From the NCBI RefSeq assembly GCF_001668725.1, contig NZ_LZKL01000014.1:84315-148314 (forward strand): a DNA stretch of 64,000 nucleotides, read 5' to 3'. Origin of the DNA: Mycobacterium sp. E787 (GTDB lineage Bacteria; Actinomycetota; Actinomycetes; Mycobacteriales; Mycobacteriaceae). The first letter of the stretch is position 1; each line of letters opens with the position of its first letter. The translations under genes and the position numbers were made by a program. This document shows positions 60,387-64,000 of this stretch, one piece after another. The notes below the pieces were generated by a model. It made no database searches and had not been told where the DNA came from. It saw nothing but the letters and a program-made list of their open reading frames with translations.

Positions 60387-60988
60387 GTGCCACTTACGGT
60401 TTGGGCGGCCGCCTGGCGCTGGCTGATCCCGAAGCGCTGACCGGCTCCCAGCGGGAATTGTTGGAGCGCATCGCTTCCACCGCGGTGCCCTGGGCCCAAG
60501 CGAGCGGCTTCGCGGCGACCACCATCGACGGCCGGCTCATCGGCCCGTTCAACCCGAGCCTGCTGAACCCCGCCCTCGCCACCGCGTTCTTGACATTGCA
60601 GGCCGCAGAACAGGAACACACGTCACTCGACGAGCAGGTCCGGCAAGTGGTCATTCTCACCGTCGGTGCGGTCCGGCAAGCACCCTACGAGCTCTACGCC
60701 CATACCGCGGTCGCCCGGGACGCGGGGCTCTCCGGCACCGTCGTCGCCGAGTTGGCCGACGGCGGTGAGCCTGGCGCACTCACCGACGCGCAGCGGGCCG
60801 CCCACCGTCTCGCCCGGGCACTGTCGACCGGCGGCCCCGTCAGCGACGACGTGTATGACGATGCGGAGCGGATCCTCGGCAGCACTGGCGTTTTCGACAT
60901 CGCCATGCTCGCCGGCATCTACCAGACGGTCTGCAACGTTCTGACGGCCTTCGCCATCCCCGCCCCCGAGGACCCGCACCAGCGCTGA
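60383..60988 (+). CDS. Carboxymuconolactone decarboxylase-like protein 2
   Basis: This second CMD-like protein has 201 residues. The fold-typical segments are SLDEQVRQVVILTVGAVRQA and YELYAHTAVARDAGLSGTVV, with the conserved His in YAHTA but no CxxC. It is only distantly related to the preceding protein, so they may form a heteromer or act in sequence. GTG 60383 overlaps the upstream stop. Confidence 0.8.
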   Translation: MSATYGLGGRLALADPEALTGSQRELLERIASTAVPWAQASGFAATTIDGRLIGPFNPSLLNPALATAFLTLQAAEQEHTSLDEQVRQVVILTVGAVRQAPYELYAHTAVARDAGLSGTVVAELADGGEPGALTDAQRAAHRLARALSTGGPVSDDVYDDAERILGSTGVFDIAMLAGIYQTVCNVLTAFAIPAPEDPHQR

Positions 60989-60998
60989 AAGGATGATT

Positions 60999-61991
60999 AT
61001 GCCCCTTCCGCCGCTCCCCGCCGTCACGTTGACGCCCGTGGCCCTATTTCCGGAGAAGTACTTCCCGGAAAACCTTGCCGTTCGCGCCGACGGCTCTGTC
61101 CTGATCACCGCCGTCCTGCAGAAGGAACTCTGGTACGTCGCACCCGCCGCGCCCGGCGCGATGGTCGAACCCGTACTGGTGCACACCTTCGACCAGCTGG
61201 TGACCGGCATCGTCGAGGTCCTCCCCGAGGTCTTCGTCGTCAACCTCACCCTCGCCTACACCACCGGCGAATCATCCTTGGTACGAATAGATCTCACCCG
61301 GTGGCGACCCGGCGACCCGGTGGTGCCGGAGACCATCTACCGCTTCGACGACCGCGCCCGCGGACTCAACGGCAGCTGCCTGCTGGGACCGGGAGTGCTG
61401 GCCGTTGCGGACTGCTTTGCCGGTCTGATCTGGCGGGTGGACCTCACCGACGATGCGCACACGGCCACCGCGCGGGTGTGGTCGACGCATGACACCATGG
61501 CGTTCGACCCGGACAGCGACCTGCCGCCGCCCCCGCAACCGGGAGTCAACGGCGTCCGCTACTGTCCGCAGACCGGCTACCTGTACTACACCTCGACCGC
61601 GCAGAAAGTGTTCATGCGTGTCGCCGTCGACCCCGAAACACGTGATCCAGCAGCGTCACCCGAGTTCGTGGCCGCGATCGACAACGCCGACGACTTCTGT
61701 GTCGACCCCGACGCCGGATTCGCCTACGTGACCCGCCACCGGGCCAATACCCTCGACCGGGTGCCCCTGGCGCCGCGCCACGGCAGCGAAGTGCGCCACA
61801 TCGCCGGCGACCCCTTCGACGAAACCCTCGTCGGGCCGTCCAGTGCCGCGTGGGGCCGCGGTCCAGGGGACCCGGGCCGGGTGCTCTACGTCACCACCGA
61901 CGGCGGCACCACCGCTCCCCCGCACGGAATTCTGCGCAACGCCGCGCTGCTGCGCGTCGAGCTCGACTACTCCGCTACGGAGCGGTCATGA
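60999..61991 (+). CDS. SMP-30/gluconolactonase-like beta-propeller protein
   Basis: The protein of about 330 residues has repeated propeller strands. Blocks seen are PENLAVRADGSVLITAVLQK, VRIDLTRWRPGDPVVPETIY, GVNGVRYCPQTGYLYYTSTA, and ADDFCVDPDAGFAYVTRHRA. The metal-binding Asp/Asn (ENLAV, GVNGV, NADDF) are placed as in SMP-30 lactonases, which open lactone rings. It probably hydrolyses a lactone intermediate of the operon's pathway. ATG 60999 is favoured by AAAGG (60987-60991); ATG 60993 is also in frame. The stop overlaps the hydrolase start (ATGA). Confidence 0.8.
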   Translation: MPLPPLPAVTLTPVALFPEKYFPENLAVRADGSVLITAVLQKELWYVAPAAPGAMVEPVLVHTFDQLVTGIVEVLPEVFVVNLTLAYTTGESSLVRIDLTRWRPGDPVVPETIYRFDDRARGLNGSCLLGPGVLAVADCFAGLIWRVDLTDDAHTATARVWSTHDTMAFDPDSDLPPPPQPGVNGVRYCPQTGYLYYTSTAQKVFMRVAVDPETRDPAASPEFVAAIDNADDFCVDPDAGFAYVTRHRANTLDRVPLAPRHGSEVRHIAGDPFDETLVGPSSAAWGRGPGDPGRVLYVTTDGGTTAPPHGILRNAALLRVELDYSATERS

Positions 61992-62866
61992 CGCGTCGCA
62001 GCGAAATGGTCGCGGCCGGCTCGGCTTTGATCGAGACATACGTCGACGGAGACGGCCCGTCTATCGTGATTATCCCGTCCTACGGACGCGACGGAGGTGC
62101 GGACTTCGATCCCCTCACGGCTGCGCTCGTCGGAGCCGGCTACCGCGTGCTGCGGCCGCAGCCGCGCGGGATCGCCCGCTCGGTGGGTGCGATGAACGCC
62201 GTGACGTTCGAGGACATGGCGGGCGATATCGCCGCCGTGATCGACAATCTCGCCGAGGGGCCCGCGGTCGTGCTCGGACACGCCTTCGGAAACTTCGTCG
62301 CCCGGGCCACCGCAGTGCATCACCCCGACAAGGTCGCGGCAATCGTCCTGGCCGCTGCATCCGGTAAAACCGTTGCCGCCGAGGTGAATTCGGCACCCAT
62401 GCGCGCCGGTGACCCGTCGCTGCCGGAAACCGAGCGACTGGCCGCGCTGCGTCTGGCTTTCTTCGCCCCCGGCCATGACGCGTCGATCTGGTTGACCGGC
62501 TGGTACCCGCATACCCTGGCCATGCAGGTCGACTGCGCCCGCCGCGCCGACGTAACCCGCTACTGGGGCGCAGGCAGCGCGCCGGTGTTCGAGCTCGTCG
62601 CCGCACTCGACCCATTCCACCACCGGGACGAGTGGGGCGACCTTCACGCATGCTACGGCGACCGCATCACCACTGTTGTCATCGACGACGCCAGCCACGC
62701 ACTTTTCCCCGAGCAACCTGACCTGGTCGCCGATGCGATCTTGGGTTACTTGCGGATCCAATTTTTCGCCATGGCCAAAGATGGAGGCGAAGCGGCCGCG
62801 GTCGCCGAGCCCGTGACACACGGGGTTTGCGCGGCATTCCGCATCCAGGCTAGTCAGCGACGGTGA
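61988..62866 (+). CDS. Alpha/beta-hydrolase-fold protein without the nucleophilic Ser
   Basis: The 292-residue protein has the alpha/beta-hydrolase core: IVIIPSYGRDGGADFDPLTA (oxyanion region), GYRVLRPQPRGIARSVGAMN, and a C-terminal His in VVIDDASHALFPEQPDLVAD. The nucleophile elbow reads GHAFG (97-101), with Ala99 where Ser, Asp or Cys is expected. It may be a non-hydrolytic member, for example a lyase or dioxygenase-like enzyme, or a regulatory subunit. It is last in the TetR-controlled operon and overlaps the propeller gene by four bases. Confidence 0.85.
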   Translation: MTRRSEMVAAGSALIETYVDGDGPSIVIIPSYGRDGGADFDPLTAALVGAGYRVLRPQPRGIARSVGAMNAVTFEDMAGDIAAVIDNLAEGPAVVLGHAFGNFVARATAVHHPDKVAAIVLAAASGKTVAAEVNSAPMRAGDPSLPETERLAALRLAFFAPGHDASIWLTGWYPHTLAMQVDCARRADVTRYWGAGSAPVFELVAALDPFHHRDEWGDLHACYGDRITTVVIDDASHALFPEQPDLVADAILGYLRIQFFAMAKDGGEAAAVAEPVTHGVCAAFRIQASQRR

Positions 62867-62918
62867 GGTGTTGCGCTGCCTCGAAATAACGGTCGCTAGA
62901 AGCGGGTTGGGGGACAAT

Positions 62919-63098
62919 ATGAGAGCGATCGGATACGACGAGTTCGGCGGTCGCGAGGCCTTGCATCTCATGGAGTTGACGGAGCCCCACGCGGGCCCCG
63001 GACAGGTTCGAGTCCGGGTGCGGGCCACCGCGGTCAACCCCTCCGACACTGCCGCGCGGTCGGGATGGATGATGTTCGTAGCGAGAGAGGACCGATGA
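62919..63098 (+). pseudogene. Truncated quinone-oxidoreductase-like fragment
   Basis: A 59-residue ORF starts MRAIGYDEFGGREALHLMEL and reads like the first ~50 residues of a zinc-type alcohol dehydrogenase/quinone oxidoreductase (VRVRVRATAVNPSDTAARSG). The homology then stops at GWMMFVAREDR and a stop codon. No continuation is found downstream; the next gene starts 48 bp later. It is probably a deletion remnant near a mobile element. Confidence 0.65.
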
Positions 63099-63146
63099 TG
63101 CCAGCGGACAGCTTTCGGCAACGCGTAGCCGCGGCATGGACTGCGG

Positions 63147-63581
63147 ATGATTGAATTCACCCTTACCCGGAGTTCGACGGCGCCGATCGAGAACGTGTTC
63201 GACGCTATGACCGACCATCGCGGGATCGCGAACTACGTGTGGGCATGTCGGCGCAGCACGCTCGACCGCGAGGGAGTCCCCGCACCGAACGGCGTCGGCG
63301 CGATCAGACGTCTGGTGGTCGTGGGGCCGCCGTTCGTCGAAGAGATCATCGAGTACGAGCGACCCACCCGCTATGCCTACCGAATGCTTTCCGGCGCACC
63401 GACCCGAAATCACGTCGGCACGATCCAGCTGAGAGAGGGGAATACAGGGACCGAGGTCAGCTGGCACCTGCGGTCAACGCTCAAGATTCCCGGTGTTGAC
63501 CGGCTGATGCTGCCGGTGTTCAAGAAGGTCATCGACGAATTCCTCAAAGGCGGCATCGTCGCCGCCGAACGCCGCGCCTGA
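63147..63581 (+). CDS. SRPBCC-family (polyketide cyclase/dehydrase-like) protein
   Basis: The 144-residue protein has the SRPBCC fold pattern: TAPIENVFDAMTDHRGIANY at the start, a beta sheet with IRRLVVVGPPFVEEIIEYER and RYAYRMLSGAPTRNHVGTIQ, and the long C-terminal helix MLPVFKKVIDEFLKGGIVAA. Such proteins bind hydrophobic ligands in a cavity. The fold elements are complete. It lies between two gene fragments. Confidence 0.78.
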   Translation: MIEFTLTRSSTAPIENVFDAMTDHRGIANYVWACRRSTLDREGVPAPNGVGAIRRLVVVGPPFVEEIIEYERPTRYAYRMLSGAPTRNHVGTIQLREGNTGTEVSWHLRSTLKIPGVDRLMLPVFKKVIDEFLKGGIVAAERRA

Positions 63582-63593
63582 GCAGTTGTGGTG

Positions 63594-63844
63594 GTTGAAC
63601 GGAAAGGGTTTGCATGCACGCCCGGACTGGGCACTCCACCGGCGGCCCTGAGGTGGCCCGCTACGTGGTAGGTCCGGCCCTGGTTGCCGCCTGCGGCGCC
63701 AACCGTGGTGGCGAGTTTCGCGGGGTAGCCCCGGTCCTTGAGGCGCGCTCCCAGCTGCAAGTGCCAACGGGCCCAGGCATCAAACGTCTCTGGCACGAAT
63801 CCCGAGTCCCTGGCCCCGCGAAAGGTGAACAGGTAGTTGGTCAT
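63594..63844 (-). pseudogene. YCII-related (DGPF-type) domain fragment
   Basis: On the minus strand an ATG at 63844, with AGGGGAG upstream, starts MTNYLFTFRGARDSGFVPET, then AWARWHLQLGARLKDRGYPA. This matches the N-terminal half of small YCII-related proteins. After about 60 residues (VGAAGGNQGRTYHVAG) the expected GGYxVIxADDL continuation is lost, and the frame runs antisense through the SRPBCC gene, which suggests a frameshift or truncation. Confidence 0.5.
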
Positions 63845-63950
63845 TGACTCCCCTTTCCGGTCGGCGCGTGCGTTTACGTCCATTGCCCCGGCTGGTAATC
63901 GCCGGCGGGCTGGCGGGTGAGGGCCCGTTGTCAAGTGGTTAGTGCAACAT

Positions 63951-64000
63951 TTAGGCGGCTTGGCTAATTAGGTTGGCGAGGCGTTGGGCGGGTGTGTCGA
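63951..64000 (-). mobile_element. 3' end of a transposase gene, IS30-like (runs off window)
   Basis: The last 50 bases read, on the minus strand, DTPAQRLANLISQAA followed by a TAA at 63953-63951. A (W)xTPAxxL ending is typical of IS30-family transposases. The flank just outside the stop, TTGTCAAGTGGTTAGTGCAA (63929-63948), could be the terminal inverted repeat. The rest of the element lies beyond the window. Only the C-terminal 15 residues are visible, so the family is tentative. Confidence 0.5.

Noticed and set aside
1..64000. tRNA, rRNA, CRISPR array, prophage or replication origin
   Set aside because: No cloverleaf-like, rRNA-like, regularly spaced repeat or phage structural sequence was seen while reading; no computed search was run.

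Overview
The window is high-GC actinobacterial DNA from a Mycobacterium, most likely a slow-growing non-tuberculous species. The evidence is gene content and order: pncA followed by a homologue of M. tuberculosis Rv2042c and a sugar ABC transporter like Rv2041c-Rv2038c; a complete yrbEAB-mceABCDEF operon; a tetR-mmpS-mmpL locus; fabG3 (Rv2002-like); a DUF732 secreted protein; and sites resembling DosR and IdeR boxes. The species cannot be fixed from sequence reading alone. No rRNA, tRNA or CRISPR array was seen.

Layout. 0-7.7 kb: a DoxX protein cut by the window edge, pncA, an NTF2-like protein, a divergent DoxX / ECF sigma pair, then a four-gene sugar ABC importer. 7.7-12.6 kb: a DUF3349 protein, a small membrane ORF coupled to a glycogen debranching enzyme, a DUF3097 protein, and a tandem universal stress protein with DosR-like boxes. 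12.6-17 kb: an aromatic-ring catabolic operon (flavin monooxygenase, FAH-family hydrolase, extradiol dioxygenase) divergent from a TetR gene, with twin palindromes between them. 17-17.8 kb: an iron-box-controlled Cys-rich mini-protein and a protein made of three Phd-like antitoxin repeats. 17.9-28.9 kb: an mce lipid-import operon preceded by its own TetR gene.

29-39.5 kb holds mixed lipid and redox metabolism: membrane acyltransferase, aldo/keto reductase, epimerase, SnoaL-like protein, thioesterase, quinone-oxidoreductase-like enzyme, acyl-CoA dehydrogenase with a coupled partner, a DUF732 protein and FabG3. 39.6-43.8 kb: MmpL/MmpS exporter with an upstream TetR. 43.9-46.3 kb: HSL-type esterase divergent from an aldehyde dehydrogenase. 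46.3-49.4 kb: a compact DNA-alkylation-repair-like module with two O6-alkylguanine methyltransferases, an ECF sigma factor, a 2OG-Fe(II) oxygenase and a Cys-motif protein. 49.4-52.6 kb: nitroreductase, cupin, DEAD-box helicase and CspA with a strong terminator.

52.6-64 kb looks accessory: 1 kb without a convincing gene but with two related palindromic elements, an aberrant cytochrome P450, a SnoaL protein, an IclR regulator, a DoxX protein, an HxlR/MFS pair with a palindromic operator, and a TetR-controlled operon (two carboxymuconolactone-decarboxylase-like proteins, an SMP-30-like propeller protein and an alpha/beta hydrolase lacking the nucleophilic Ser). It ends in decayed gene fragments and the 3' end of a transposase (probably IS30 family) at the window edge.
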